Assembly: GCF_014356525.2 (NCBI RefSeq)
Contig: NC_052505.1
Span: 49,913,994-49,977,993 of the forward strand
DNA from: Nilaparvata lugens
Lineage: Eukaryota; Arthropoda; Insecta; Hemiptera; Delphacidae
DNA length: 64,000 nucleotides
Reading direction: 5' to 3'
Below, one piece after another: positions 1 to 12,450 of the stretch (positions are counted from its first letter, which is position 1; every line of letters begins with the position of its first letter). Made by a program: the position numbers and the translations under genes. The notes under the pieces were generated by a model. That model was given only the letters and a program-made list of their open reading frames with translations, searched no databases and was not told the origin of the DNA.

Positions 1-83
1 AAATTATATTATATTGAGATTAATATAATCAAGTTGCAAGGTTATTGATAACAAAAAACGATAATGATAACTATAATTTGCAG

Positions 84-293
84 CTCGCTGGATGTAGCTG
101 AGGACGTGTTCTATGCGAAGTGCATGAGGCTGGGAAGGGTGGTGGTGAGTAAGGAGCCGGCCATCTCGTGGAGGTGGAATGGATTCATGATGGGATTGAA
201 CCTGGTCTGGTGCCTCACTCCGCAGTACCTCTCCGTCAAACGCCATCGCCAACAGGTCATGCCCAACACCTTCGCCCGAAATCTCGTTTGCAG
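84..293 (+). CDS. Internal exon of an unidentified gene
   Basis: This is a 210 bp exon, open in one plus frame only, with a clean acceptor (ATTTGCAG, ending at 83) and donor (CAG|GTAATC at 294). GC in third codon positions is high against an AT-rich background, which supports real coding. It begins with the last base of a codon and ends with two bases of an Arg codon. The first base of the exon at 1883 completes that codon, so the two join in frame. The peptide runs SLDVAEDVFYAK... through WRWNGFMMGLN and YLSVKRHRQQ to LVC. I see no signal peptide or clear membrane segment and do not recognise the family. Upstream exons lie off the left edge. Exon status is fairly sure; function is unknown. 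Confidence 0.72.
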
Positions 294-1882
294 GTAATCT
301 ACCACTTTTCATTAATTAGCATTTGAACAAATGAAATCTTCAATTTATTTCCATCTGTAATCTACCACTTGATAAATCAGTCTAGAAATATATTTTCGGC
401 AACTAAGCAGTAGGCTTATCGGAAGTATTACAGCAAGCATTGTTGGCAGCATTTCACTTTACTCTTCTCTGCCATAGCCTGTGGTACTTTTCTAGAAGTT
501 GCGTTATGTGTTATGAATAGATATTCTTGAGATGCGTTCCATGTCAAAGAGCTCCATTGCAAAGCACGGGTGTATTATAGTTGATAAATATCTGATTTCT
601 AAATAACTCATTGTGTTTTGTGTTGAAATAGAATATAAATGTATCCCACCTGAGTCCTCAGTCCTAATTTTTTTCAAACTAAGGCACTATGCACTCTAGC
701 GCGACTCAAATCGTAGACTCCAGTCGTGGATACCAGACTTCCCGACCTTTTAACTCGACTTATTAAGCAAAGATGTGTAAAAGTAGGCTTATTTTTATCA
801 AACTTTTTTCAATGGTATAAAACAAGAAATTTTAATTCTTTTCAAACAAATTTGAACGTGTTCTCTTTTATATTCACTTTAAATCCTAACCTCACTTTAT
901 TGAACATAGAGGATACTCAAGGCTCTCGTATATTGGCGACAAGCATGTCGAGTAGCAGAGACTCAGTCGCGTGTATCCAATGAATTGATGTGGAGTGCTC
1001 TAACGGCTAAAAGTCAAGACAGGGATTCTTATCATTTGAAGTTTGAATTATGTGTTAAGGAGAAGTTAGGGAAAGTTTAAAATTAGTTTAGAGGGGGATT
1101 AGGGTTAGGTTCTAGTTTTAAATTGGCAATATGCTAGTATTAATCAGAATTTTTAAATCATTTTTGAAATAATAAGAAACTTTGCCATCTTAGTTGACGA
1201 AGCACATACTTGGAACGCTGAAGTATGGAGTCGCTTCGCGATTTGAGTCGCAGTGGAGTGAGTAGTGCCTTAGGTAGATCGTTTTTGTCACATCTCAATT
1301 AATTAGACGCAATAGATGTTGTTTACGTGGTATTTTTGGGCCAAAAATTTATGTGTTTTAATTCTGTACTTTATGAATTTAATGTTTGTGTTTTGCGGTA
1401 TCTTTTCATCAGCATATCCAAAATAAAAATTTTCAGTTCTATTATAATTTGAAATTACTAGATATATGATTTTAAAGATTATACCTGGATATTTAGACAA
1501 TCTGAGTGAAAATTAAGATAGGTGTTTCGAGAGATAGCCTGTTTTATCTTTTCTGAATATTGTATTTGCGTCATCTAATAAACAAATAAATGACTAAAGA
1601 ACAAGAATAAAAAATAATAAGTATCTGCTGGAGAACTAAAGAACAAGTATCTACCACAGATCTGCTTCAGTGATTTTTATAGCTAATCTATGAAAACCAG
1701 GTATGATAAGAATATTCTTATGATATTCATTGGATACTCGCGACTGAGTTTCTCTACAACAGATGCAACAGATTTCTTGTGAGTTGAGTGGATAATATGT
1801 TTCTATTCACCACGATTTCCTAGATACCGTACATGTATTTCTATTCTATAACTTCAGATATAAATATGTGAACTTTTTCTAG
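294..1882 (+). other. Intron of the unidentified gene
   Basis: The intron is GT-AG (GTAATC to TTTTTCTAG), 1589 bp and AT-rich. Its only notable content is an inverted-repeat element at 679-1273, listed separately. I see no coding exon inside. Confidence 0.65.
679..1273. mobile_element. MITE-like element with terminal inverted repeats
   Basis: The ends are imperfect inverted repeats of about 45 bp. The left end runs CTAAGGCACTATGCACTC, then GCGACTCAAATCG and GACTCCA. The reverse complement of the right end runs CTAAGGCACTACTCACTC, then GCGACTCAAATCGCG and GACTCCA. No transposase reading frame is visible in the 595 bp, so it is non-autonomous. The exact ends and the target duplication are not resolved. 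Confidence 0.6.
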
Positions 1883-2138
1883 GATAACTGTAATATCACA
1901 AGACCAACAGAAGCAGGTGACAGCGGAGCAGTGTTCAGGTATTGTCAAGTTCTCATTAGTAAGATTCGAGGAAGTTCAAGTTATGGACTTGACCAAGGAC
2001 TTGACCTACCCGATCACAATCAGCATCAGCTTGCTAATCTCGACACCCAACTCCAAGCCAGCTCTGCCGCCAATCTCCACCATCACTATTGAACAACCGC
2101 CTCCTGCTCCTGTTTCCACAGCCAGTCTCACTGCTTAA
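1883..2138 (+). CDS. Terminal exon of the unidentified gene
   Basis: The acceptor is TTTTTCTAG at 1874-1882. The first base completes the Arg codon split with the exon at 84-293. The frame then reads ITVISQDQQKQVTAEQ and stays open to a TAA at 2136-2138, adding about 84 residues. The body (KFSLVRFEEVQVMDL) looks beta-rich. The C-terminal 35 residues are Pro/Ser/Thr-rich (KPALPPIS, EQPPPAPVSTAS) and probably disordered. An AATAAA follows about 360 bp downstream with no other gene between. I do not recognise the family. Confidence 0.72.
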
Positions 2139-2499
2139 CTGCAAATTCATTCAACGTGTAAATAATTGTATTTGTAAAAAACTCCAACTCAATTACTTAA
2201 AAGCTCTTTGTTAGTGATAGTAGTATTGCCTTAATGCATGTGAACATGTCACTAACCGACTAAATGTGATATACTAGAACCGTAAATTGATCAGTCATGA
2301 TCGACAGTCATTTAATACATATACGGTATTAATTCTATTGTACAATATTATACATTCATCAGCAACTGATGGAAATCTATATTATTTGTGACTGAAATAT
2401 ACATTTTCCAGTGTATAAACTTTTAAGATCATCATAGTTATTACAGTTGAAAACTCATAAAATCACTCAGAAAAAAATCATGAAAGAATGCAAATTTTT

Positions 2500-2505
2500 A
2501 ATAAA
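2500..2505 (+). terminator. Putative poly(A) signal
   Basis: This is the first AATAAA after the stop codon at 2138. It implies a 3' UTR of about 380 bases for the unidentified gene. Confidence 0.4.
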
Positions 2506-3369
2506 GAAGTATATTTTAATTTTCTCAAATAGCATTTTTTTATTTCGAGGGTTTCTGTATATGAAATAGAAAAGAACATATTAACACCTTTTTGAAAGAA
2601 TGTTATCTTCGGTTCATCTCCTGATTGTCTAGAACATAAAATGGATTGGAAAATTCTATTAGTTTTTTGTGATTGATCTTGCCTTGCTTCCTTTTTATTA
2701 TCACCAGATTACGCAATTTTTTCGAATGTATTACTCCAAGATAGAGTTTTATTATTTCATTCCATGGACAAGGAATGTGTTATTTATTATGTTTTTTTTT
2801 TCATTTATTGTTAGAAGAAAAATGCATATTCCAAAGGGCAATTAAATACCGTACGTTAATGTCAATCTAGATCTATTCTTGATCTTCTGCTTAAAACTAA
2901 TGATAATAAATCTGTCTTCTAAGGAAAAGGAGTTAAATAATATTCAAAATGGTGTAACTTAATTTTAACCCACAGGTAGGGGCGAACAGAACAGGTAGGT
3001 CGATGTTTGGCTTTCAGTTTCGATCGATGCCACTAACCAGGCCTAGAAAGGTGTGATCACGTGACAGCACTTAGCGAGGAGGTCTTGAAGCGATGTGACA
3101 AACGCGATCGCGATTCCACTTCTAGCGCTCCCTACCGTATTTCAACTTCAGTCCACCTAAGAAGACTGTCAATAAAAACAGTTATGAAACTCGAATTTAC
3201 TTCACAATATTCATGTCAAAAAAGAAAAAATATGAACAATTTCGATCAAATTTTTTCTTCAAATTGACATCTAAAATAAACTTTAATTACAACCTAAAAA
3301 ATATAATAAAAAACTTTCCATAAAATTAGTGAACAAAAAATTAACTGAAATTCATCATCAAAAGCAATA
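2506..3369. other. Intergenic, nothing clear
   Basis: AT-rich sequence with one less AT-rich patch at about 2975-3150. That patch holds a 68-codon open frame with no domain, repeat or splice context. No gene is called. Confidence 0.4.
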
Positions 3370-3373
3370 TTAA

Positions 3374-4048
3374 GGTGCGTACAGACCTAAGCTCTGCTCC
3401 GCAAACGAACGTTACTCGAGCGGATCGCAAGATGATCACTGGTCGCGGTTAACGTTTTTGTTTGTAATGTTTGTTAATAGTTACGATATATCTGTGTTAG
3501 CAAATAAGATTATTAAAATTAATAATTGATTATTAAATTATAAATAATATAATGATATATATTATATTAATTAAATACATTAATTTATATAAAGTTATAA
3601 TAATGTATTTATAATAATAGGCTATGTACCAGCATATTAGTATTTAGAAGGAAGAAGCCGAACTCCCAACCAAGCCTTTCAGCTTTTGAAATATTGACAG
3701 ACATTACCTTTCATGATAAAATATTAAAATAAATGCAATAATCATAATATTTATTATCAATTTATTATATAAACATAATGTATTATTGGCTACCCAGCAA
3801 TTCCCTGGTCAGAATATTTTATTTAGTTTTGTCACCCGATCAGCTGGATTGAACATTTCACATTTGTGAGGTCAGGTTGTAGCGAGGTCAACAATATGAC
3901 AAGCGCGCTATCATTCTTCGAACATATTACGAACCTCTAGCAATCCCTTGCGTAACGTTCATGACGGAGCATCCGTTTGTTCACTCCCATACTTTACAGT
4001 TCTGTAAGCTGTAAGCTGAACATCGAGTTGAACGTTCTGTTTGTACCC
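3374..4048. mobile_element. TTAA-flanked MITE candidate (piggyBac-like)
   Basis: TTAA lies immediately outside both ends (3370-3373 and 4049-4052). The left end reads GGTGCGTACAGA and the right end, reversed, GGGTACAAACAGA, so the termini are similar but imperfect. Both ends are locally GC-richer than the AT-rich core. No transposase is visible. TTAA duplications are the hallmark of piggyBac elements, but chance TTAA is common here. Confidence 0.4.
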
Positions 4049-4052
4049 TTAA

Positions 4053-7000
4053 TAATAATAATTTAAAAATGGCATTAATATTGAAACATGTCTTATCTTT
4101 AATAATTATCTTTGAGAAATCAAAATGCTTCTAGTTCAATCAATTAAAAAATGATCTATAGTAATTACGAAAGCTTAGTTCAGGTCACGTTTCAAGCATA
4201 TAATTTCTTATGGAGTCTCTACTAACATTGTTATGTAAACATACATGGATTTGACTGAAGTGAATAATTAAAACATGAATAATATATTTCTTTACATTTC
4301 TACACGCTTTATTCAACATAGTTTTGTTTTCATTTAATTTCAAATCTGAGTGTGATTTGAAATCGCATTTCTGTTACAGTGTTACTGTATTCTTTTATTT
4401 TTACATTGGGGTAAGATATCCCTACCTGAGTAAGGGCAGCTCTTCCAATATTAGTTGACATTTCAGTTATGAGCTTCAAAATCTTTTTTTGATAGTTCAG
4501 ATTTCACAATTCATTGCTCATAGGTTCCTTTCCTTACACTCAAGCCTTATTTCGGCATAACCCTCAACAAAAAGATTATAGGTTACCATTTTTATGTTTT
4601 TTCAACTCTCCATAGAATGATATTGTTTTAAAAAATCAACTGATTATCAATGTTAAACATTGCTAATATTTTTCAATTTGAGTTCTTTAAGAGAATACAA
4701 TCATAATGAAATTAACAAGATTAGATACTTATTCGAAATAGATATTATATTTTACTTATCCGATGAATCTTGTTCAAAATAGACCGATAGTTTTCTAAAA
4801 TGTAATAATATAGATATTTTTTTATTCTAACTTCTGTTGTATCTAATAATTTTAACAGCACTTGTTATTAGTTTCCTAGTTTATTCACGCACCATAATTA
4901 TTAATTTATTTTAATAACGTAAATAGATTATTGACATTATAATTTTTAAGCCTATTTGATATGAAATATGCTATTCTATACCTTGTCATTATTGGTGCAA
5001 TAGCGATTAGTGTGACCCTCGAATTGATTTTAAAAAGCATTTTATGTATTTTAGTTGATCGTGTTAACCATTATTCATGATTCTTAGTTTGTGTGCTACG
5101 CATTAGTTGACTTCAATGTAGGGTACTGTATCAGTTACTTTTAGTACAATTAGATTTTTAGCTTGGTGTGAATCTATAAAATAATCTATCATAATCATTC
5201 TATATAGTTGTAAACAGTAACTCTACATTCTAGCTAAAATATCGTATCGTGGATGTCAAATATTATGAATTTAATTCAAACTACTCGAGTGTCTTAAATG
5301 TCAGACTTAATCAAAATTAGAGGTAAGCTATTTGTGAGAGTATTATTTTATATTGTAGTTTCGATTAGGCTAAAACCAATCTCTGATATCCCAATTCAAA
5401 GTGTAAGCAATTCATAATTACTCCAAAGAGCTTATATTTATTCCTCAAGATTTGGACGTTTCATGCTTTCGTGATTTGGTTCATTGAAGAAACTTCATGT
5501 TCCAATTAATATATAATACAAGCAAAAGCTAATTAATGTATCTTGGAAACGATTCAACTGTGTTTCTTGATGTAGCGTGCTTATCAAGCACGGGATATAT
5601 GGATATATGGGATCATATCGGTGAGTAATACTAATTATAAATTATGTACTAGAATCACATTATTGGAAAATACGATTTTATTGTTTTTAAGCAAAATTTC
5701 TGATTAAAATAGATTTTTTCTAATATATGTCTATGAAACAAGATGATGTTTCCTAATAATAATAAGGAAAAATATTCATTTTGTGGATGATGCCCACAAG
5801 AATTTGATGAGATGATAAAACGTCCATACCGGCGGAATATTTGGCATATTGAGTCTTGATCCAGTAATTGAATAATTGATATTTCTATTCAGTGCAATCT
5901 ATTCCGAAATACAGATTATTTATAAAAGTTTGAAAAACATTTTTTCAATGTCAAAAATTGATTATCAGCCACTGTAGATGAGAAAGCACAGTCTTCACTT
6001 TTGAAATAGAACACAATCATGTTCATTTTGAATCATGATCTTTCATTTTACTGACAACAACTATTAGCGTTTGTACTTGTATCACTGTATCCGATTTACT
6101 CAACAAGCATGCAAAAGTCTATCATCAACTCACTGAAGTCGCCCTCTTAGTGAAAATCTTGAGCAACAAATTATAAATTATCTTTACGTGGCAGAAAATT
6201 GTAGAAAAAAATAGCCATCTTAGAGGTAGTTTGGTTCGACGTTCATGCCTCATAAATCATATTGTTCATTAATTATGATACTATACTATGTTCTATACTA
6301 ATGTACATTAAGCATTACATTATTATTGATTTGATTTGATTGATGTGTGGAGTAATAAAATTAACTAGAGTTTGTTTTGTGCAGCGTGAATTTGATAATA
6401 TATAGTTTATATAGTTCAATTTATAATAATAGTTTATTTATATTGCCTTTTGTTACCAAAATTATTTTAAAAGTATATATTATTAACACATTCCTTATTA
6501 TCTCCAATTAATATTTCTCTTTCAGATATTAACTTAATTGTTCCTTAATATATTGATTTATGTTTCCTCAATCCATCTGTTAGAATTAGATCATGATGAA
6601 TACTGTTGTATTTGACTACTTGGTCAATAGATTAAGTAAGGTTCTATGAGGTATATAAGTGACTCGTACTTGACAGCTAATGAAAGTAATTAAATTAATT
6701 GTGAACTCATATTACCGTGCTGAGGTTTTCTTATGATTCCAGTCATTCACATTCCTGCAATGTGAAATACATTCATAAAGCAACATTGACTGATTTTTTA
6801 CGAATATTGTGACAATTTTAATATGTGGTTGTATAATCAATAATAATAATTTCATTGATATTTGAATGGTCCCCTCCGTTGCAACTCACTGATAATAGGA
6901 TCAGCAACTAGTTATAAGCCTATTTCAACTCAAGTGTAATTTTGTGCACCTCAACCATTCATAAACCATCAATCAATTCTGTTTAATCGTTCACTATAAT

Positions 7001-8519
7001 CAATATTAATAATCTTTCTCTCATAATGTAACACGTTTCCTCCACTTATTGGTTATCAATGTCCTCTTTGAATTTGTGACATTCAATTGCTCAAGCTCAC
7101 AAAAACCTACCTCAGAACTTGAAAAAATGTTCATGTAACTTAAAATTGGAAAGGTCACTTTCATCGTTGAAACGGTTAACATGGATAAATGAACTGTTCA
7201 AAGTTAATATGCCACAATTTTCAAAATAACATTCGTGAAAGAACTTGTCTTGCAAATTCCACTCTGAACTTTGAATATAACATGGTTTTATCCTTTGTAA
7301 ATTATGATTTCATAGATTAATCATAACTTTTCAATTTGGTTTTATAATTCTCATTCAGAATAGGAACCTTCATAAACAGTAAATCATTCATGAATAATTC
7401 ATTAATACATTCATTACATTTCAAAATACTGCAATCGCACAATTACACATACGAGCTATACCAAATTTTCTATTGTATACTAATTTGCTTACTAAGTTAG
7501 GTAGCTTTCTAACAGAAATTTGTTAGTGATAATAGTACCATATTGAGAGTATTCAATGAGTGATAAAATAATTTATGGGGTAGTAACAAAACATTAATAT
7601 TTTTAATGAACTTAATTTATTTGTCAGTGTATTTTTGTAATAATTAAACATCACTTGAATAAATTACAGTATTTTATTTGTGTGGCAATTCCTAATATTC
7701 AACTTGATTTCCGTTGAAACAGTTACCTATTTTATTCGTTATGGTTATCAAATTCTTCATAGAGATTTTTTCAAATTTTACTAATTAAATCACACAAAAA
7801 TATTTTTCTTGTGGAGAAATTCATTTTGAGCATTCTGATTCTATTATTTTTATCAACTACTATTTTATTGTGACCACCTTGAATCTTATAAGATTTATAT
7901 ATTAATATTGAGTTCTCTTTCAATATTCATTGATAATGTTTGTGTTTACTACTGATTTGTGGTAGGCCTAAACATTGCACTAAAATAGTGCTGTAAGCTA
8001 TTATTATTTTCAGTAATTTATACATTTCAAAACTTCTTGAGAAAATCATCACTAAGAATTATTATTTCTAAGGACTTAAACACTAAATAATAAATCTATC
8101 AATTTTCAAATGACGGTTTTAAACATAACCGATTAAAATCCAAGCGAATCGGACATCGTAAAATATTCTGCTATGAAATGAATGAACCCCCAGAAAAAGG
8201 ATACTATCTTAACGTTGATAAAACTGGAGCACCCTTGAAGAAAGCAGTTTGCTGTTTGCTGGATTGATATGAGTTTGAAATTTTTATGAATAGCTGCCTG
8301 CGTTTTCTTCTGGAACGTTGGAAAAAGCAGAAGGCTTTCTCTGGCGGCAAGCATCCAAATTAATTTCCTTTTGTCTAAACAAGACGTTAATGTAACCTGG
8401 GAAATAGGGATGGTTGAGTTTCGTGTCTTGTATTTAGTTGGTAACAAGGTTTCCTAAATTAAAAAAAAAGTATTTGATAAATTTATCCAGATTGTAACTA
8501 TTTATTTTGGTTTTGGGAC
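4053..8519. other. AT-rich intergenic stretch, no gene seen
   Basis: No open frame of convincing length or composition and no RNA gene was recognised. The frame at 8133-8447 (minus, 104 codons) has no domain or conserved look. The stretch ends at a locally GC-rich patch (about 8520-8650) that precedes the Ly6 gene promoter. Confidence 0.45.
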
Positions 8520-8649
8520 TTTTCCTCATCCACCCTTGCCGGAATTGAGGGAAATTCTCGCAGGAAACTCGCTCACGGAGGGAAAGTAGTCGACGGTCAG
8601 GGAAATTTCGAGCGGCGAAAAGTGTGACGAGGGAATGAGAGTGCTGCAG

Positions 8650-8684
8650 TCAGTAAGGTGCCTGTTTGCAAGTAGGGGTGTCCT
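8650..8684 (+). promoter_or_regulatory. Putative Inr + DPE core promoter
   Basis: An arthropod initiator TCAGT lies at 8650-8654. Taking its A (8652) as +1, positions +28 to +33 (8679-8684) read TGTCCT, which fits the degenerate DPE consensus at the required spacing. A GC-richer patch lies just upstream and no TATA box was noted. The predicted 5' UTR before the ATG at 8751 is 99 bases. Confidence 0.45.
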
Positions 8685-8750
8685 GTGACAAGTGCATGTG
8701 TACAGATACTACTTTTATTTCAAAAGACTTGCCGTTCTTCACTTGCAAAC

Positions 8751-8829
8751 ATGGAAAGAGCTAAGCTCAGTTTTTCATGGGTGATAGCCTGCTCACTTCT
8801 AGTCGTCCTATGTTTTGTCGTTCACAAAG
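8751..8829 (+). CDS. Ly6 protein exon 1: signal peptide
   Basis: The ATG opens MERAKLSFSW followed by a hydrophobic run VIACSLLVVLCFVV and then HK. This is a typical n-region plus h-region of a secretory signal, about 26 residues. The donor AAAG|GTAAGT leaves one base (G) of the next codon. The acceptor at 40379 supplies GC to make Gly, so the protein continues SSIRCYQC, a normal start for a mature Ly6 domain. I chose this ATG because the open frame upstream of it has no ATG and because of the promoter signals. Exons 1 and 2 are linked by phase and family logic over 31.5 kb, not by transcript evidence. Confidence 0.68.
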
Positions 8830-10533
8830 GTAAGTGCCCGGCTTGCTCTGTCAACTACCCTCAAAGCCACATACATGTATGGCTTGAGTGTGCGATCGTT
8901 TACTGTTTACTCAAACTATAAAACACCTCATTTTTCATATATTTACATTTGCTATCAAATGCTGACTGGATTCATAGAGTCAACATCTACTCTTGAACTC
9001 AATGAATTCCATTTTCAGCATGCAAACAATCAATATTCGTTTAAAAAGTATTTTCTGGCCTAATAATTGAATTAACAATTTTCGAAAACCATTAACTTAC
9101 CATATGCGTTCATTTATCAATGAAAAATGAAAAGGGCTGCGTTGAGGATAGACCACTATTAGATGTGCACTATCAAATCGTTGAAAGATCTACCGGCTTA
9201 TGAGCATGTACGTGGATTGCCTAGCAGTCGTACAGTACCTAATTTAGTTCAATGCAATATGACCAAAAAGATTAAAGAATTAGGCCTACGTAGAAAGTAA
9301 CTCAGTCCTTGATACAGGATCATTGAATTAATATTATGTTTGGATTTTAGAGTGAAACGATCAACCATTGAAATGAATGGTAAGTTCAGGGTTTTAATGT
9401 TTTGGGGCTGAGCATTTTTAATGCAGGCATTGAGCGTTTGTATAACAGCGAGGGCATTGATTAATCTAAAACTAGAATAAAATACCAATGTCTTAGGCTA
9501 AAAGCGATCGATCCGTTTAATAGGGAAATTAAATTACAATTTTCTATCAGATTCAAAAAGATTCCATGTTTTAAGCTGTTGAGAATCCAGATCAATTAGA
9601 TATTCCATTCCAAAAGAGTTTTCAAAAGCCCTGTTGTTCTTTCAAAAACGTTTTGTAAAAGCCTTCAAAAGACCCAGACGAGCCTACAGAGCTTCAAAAA
9701 TGACATAGTTTTTGAACAATATTATAATGCTGAACAATACTTGAGACTGTAAATTATAATAATGATGAAAAAGTCAATTACATTAAATTTCTCATAATTT
9801 ACGGTACCGTATTAATTAATCCTTCCACTGAATTGTCAACCGTTTATAATTGCATAGGCTACTTTTGGCATTCTTGAATTCATGTGAGTGTCTTATCTGT
9901 CCAATAATATTACACAGTATCTCTTTGTAATTGGCATGGAAAAGCATTTCATTGTCAATAAAATTCAGCAGTACGTGATTCATTATCAAATAATTCTCCA
10001 GTGTTTCTCGTCACGGTTAAATAAACTATGATCACATGAGCTCGAAATATACCGTATGCCGTTTGATTTTATTGAATGACATTCTGTATTCAAATTAATT
10101 ATCTCTTTCATTTTCAATAAAATATCAATATGCGAAATGCGTTTATTCCGTAAATTGTATTGAATATAGTATTACAATATATTTGTATAGTATTATATTA
10201 CAGAACATAGACAAATGTTCAAATGCTATAATTCATTTCTCAATAACGAAAATTTTTCGTGTATCCTTTGTATGATTCAATCAAATGGAAAGTCATTTAC
10301 AAATTACGAATAAAAAAATATTGTGAATGATTCATATTTAATATATTGTCAGCGATAGTGTATAGTCAGAATAGCAATAGTGTTTTAGAACGAAGCATGT
10401 TGAATCAAGATTAACTATTTATATGTTCACAGTGCTGATGGGCTATTGTTTGTCATAGTAAAATGGGGTACCGTATAGGTACTATATTAATTGGAACCAA
10501 TAGTTGCTTCAACAATAAGACGCTTACGGTAAA

Positions 10534-10984
10534 TACAGAGTGATTATAAAAGGACTTTACAACTTTGAATAGCATATTTATTGAAATTAAGGATATTTAT
10601 TGAAATTACTTACAGAATTAAGAAAGGTGTCATTTTGTTACAAAAAACTGCAAGTTTAAGGTGTGGCTATTATTTTGGTTCGATGTGACAGCCCTTGGTA
10701 ATGAGACATACATCAAACCGGTAATCGATTTCTTGCCACACTCGTACCAGCATTCAGGCGTAACTTGTGCAACCGCAGCGATCCGAATGTGATCCGATTT
10801 CAGAGATCATTAAGATTGTCTGGTAGAGGCGGAACATAAACATCATCCATGAAATCCATCGGTGTTAAATCCGGTGAGCGAGTGTTTTTTTTTACAAAAT
10901 GACACCTTTCTCAATTCTTTAAGTAATTTCAATAAATATTTATGTGCTTTCAAAGTTGTAAAGTCATTTTATAGTCACTCTGTA
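10534..10984 (-). mobile_element. Degenerate DNA transposon with transposase C-terminal relic
   Basis: The ends are long inverted repeats. The left begins TACAGAGTGATTATAAAAGG and the right, reversed, TACAGAGTGACTATAAAATG; similarity continues about 90 bp through ACTTTACAACTTTGAA and AAAGGTGTCATTTTGT. On the minus strand between them, one frame reads QEIDYRFDVCLITKGCHI. This resembles the last residues of insect Tc1/mariner-like transposases (...EIDYRxDVCRxTxGxHI). A neighbouring frame reads MDFMDDVYVPPLPDNLNDL before a stop. Frameshifts make it non-functional. Confidence 0.6.
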
Positions 10985-11339
10985 TTTTGAAAGTAGGTAC
11001 TTTCTTATTGTCAGTTTATTCTAATTAAAACTAAGTTTATTTTACAAAAACTAATGTCTGGGAACAAAGATACCAAGAATTAACATTATTTTGTTAAGAG
11101 CATTGAAATAGAAGCACAGGGTTGCCATTTGGAGGGGGGGCAGGGGGGGCCTAGGCCACCTTAAGGATCAGATAAATAATGAAAGTGCGGCTCTATCTAC
11201 ACGAATCCTTAGAATCTCATACTGATTAAATACTTTTTCAAACAGCATTAGTATAATTCCTTCTACAGTATCAACAATGTAGCAAAATTGCCTTGAAAGT
11301 ATGGCTACGGGTACGGAGTAATAAAGAATATATTTTTTC
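10795..11339. repeat. Duplicated block, copy 1
   Basis: This block of about 545 bp recurs at 13087-13647 (period about 2292 bp) with only scattered differences. It starts at CCGATTTCAGAGATC, includes the right half of the transposon at 10534-10984, and ends after GGAGTAATAAAGAATATA. It also carries the flank and left end of a hAT element (flank TAGAAGCA, element from 11117), matching the intact hAT at 13411. Confidence 0.8.
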
Positions 11340-11491
11340 GCCACACTTGGATGTAATGAGCTGGTTTACGTGCGTCATATGGTGGCCGAAAGTGATTGTT
11401 TTCCGACCAGGCCGGTAAAACTTTACGGCCCTAGGGCTGTAAAATGACCTTGAATAACAGCTGATTCTGATTTGATATGAACGGGTTTACA

Positions 11492-12067
11492 AAATAGTTT
11501 ATGAAACAGAATCAGTTTATGCTTCTAGAATTGAATAAAGTATTTTGCAATAAGATACTATCATTTCATTTGGATGAATGAAATACAAATAAGATATTAT
11601 AAACTACTCAAATTCAATTTTCAGAGTATAATAGAATCTAACCTCAAACCTCATAGTACTGCGTTTATCACAAAACCTGGTGGATAGTTTTGGAACTACT
11701 TGGGCAATATCCATGGTGCTGAACGTTTTAACAAATAGTTTATGAAACAGAATCAGTTTATGCTTCTAGAATTGAATAAAGTATTCTGCAGTAATATACT
11801 ATCATTTTATTTGGATGAATGAAATACAAATAAGATATTATAAACTACTCAAATTCAATTTTCAGAGTATAATAGAATCTAACCTCAAACCTCATAGTAC
11901 TGCGTTTATCACAAAACCTGGTGGATAGTTTTGGAACTACTTGGGCAATATCCATGGTGCTGAACGTTTTAACAAATAGTTTATGAAACAGAATCAGTTT
12001 ATGCTTCTAGAATTGAATAAAGTATTCTGCAGTAATATACTATCATTTTATTTGGATGAATGAAATA
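11492..12067. repeat. 241 bp tandem repeat, about 2.4 copies
   Basis: The unit starts AATAGTTTATGAAACAGAAT. It begins near 11492 and recurs exactly 241 bp later twice, the last copy ending within GGATGAATGAAATA near 12067. Copies 2 and 3 share variants not in copy 1 (for example ATTCTGCAGTAATATAC), which implies stepwise amplification. Confidence 0.85.
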
Positions 12068-12376
12068 GAGGTAAGATATCTTCTTCTTCTATATAATAAG
12101 AGAGAGTGGGGTTGTGTTTGTTCGCATCAAAACATGTCAACTTGTGGATTGCATACCGGAAAAACGGGAATGATTTAGATCTCCAAATTTTGAACATAGA
12201 TTCTAAAAATATCAATCTCGTGCACCTGGAAGCCCAAATTTCTATTTTCCTTCTAGATTTTTCAGAATATTAATGTTCAAATTCATCTATGCTACCGTAG
12301 GCTAATTGAAGTTCCATAGCCCAAAGTGTGTATTTTTATCAGCAGGTTATAAGACTACCATTTACCAACGTCTATG

Positions 12377-12450
12377 TAGCGCAGCGGTAAGAAGCTTGCT
12401 TACGGAGCGATGGTACCTCGGTTCAAATCCCCGATGCTTCCCATTTTTTT
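12377..12450 (+). repeat. tRNA-like Pol III sequence (SINE head or tRNA relic)
   Basis: An A-box-like TAGCGCAGCGGT (12377-12388) and a B-box GGTTCAAATCC (12420-12430) have tRNA-like spacing. A run of seven T follows at 12444-12450, able to end Pol III transcription. The seven bases before the A box do not pair with those after the B box, so no acceptor stem forms, and the T stem is also imperfect. That argues against a functional tRNA and for a tRNA-derived SINE head or a pseudogene. Confidence 0.5.

Noticed and set aside
4..312. Minus-strand 102-codon open frame opposite the first exon
   Set aside because: It is the antisense shadow of the plus-strand exon 84-293, which has perfect splice sites and joins in phase to the next exon.
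1098..1112. Telomere-like TTAGGGTTAGG
   Set aside because: Only a couple of units inside a MITE; no array.
12370..12443. Functional tRNA gene
   Set aside because: The boxes are present, but the 5' and 3' acceptor strands do not pair and the T stem has mismatches.
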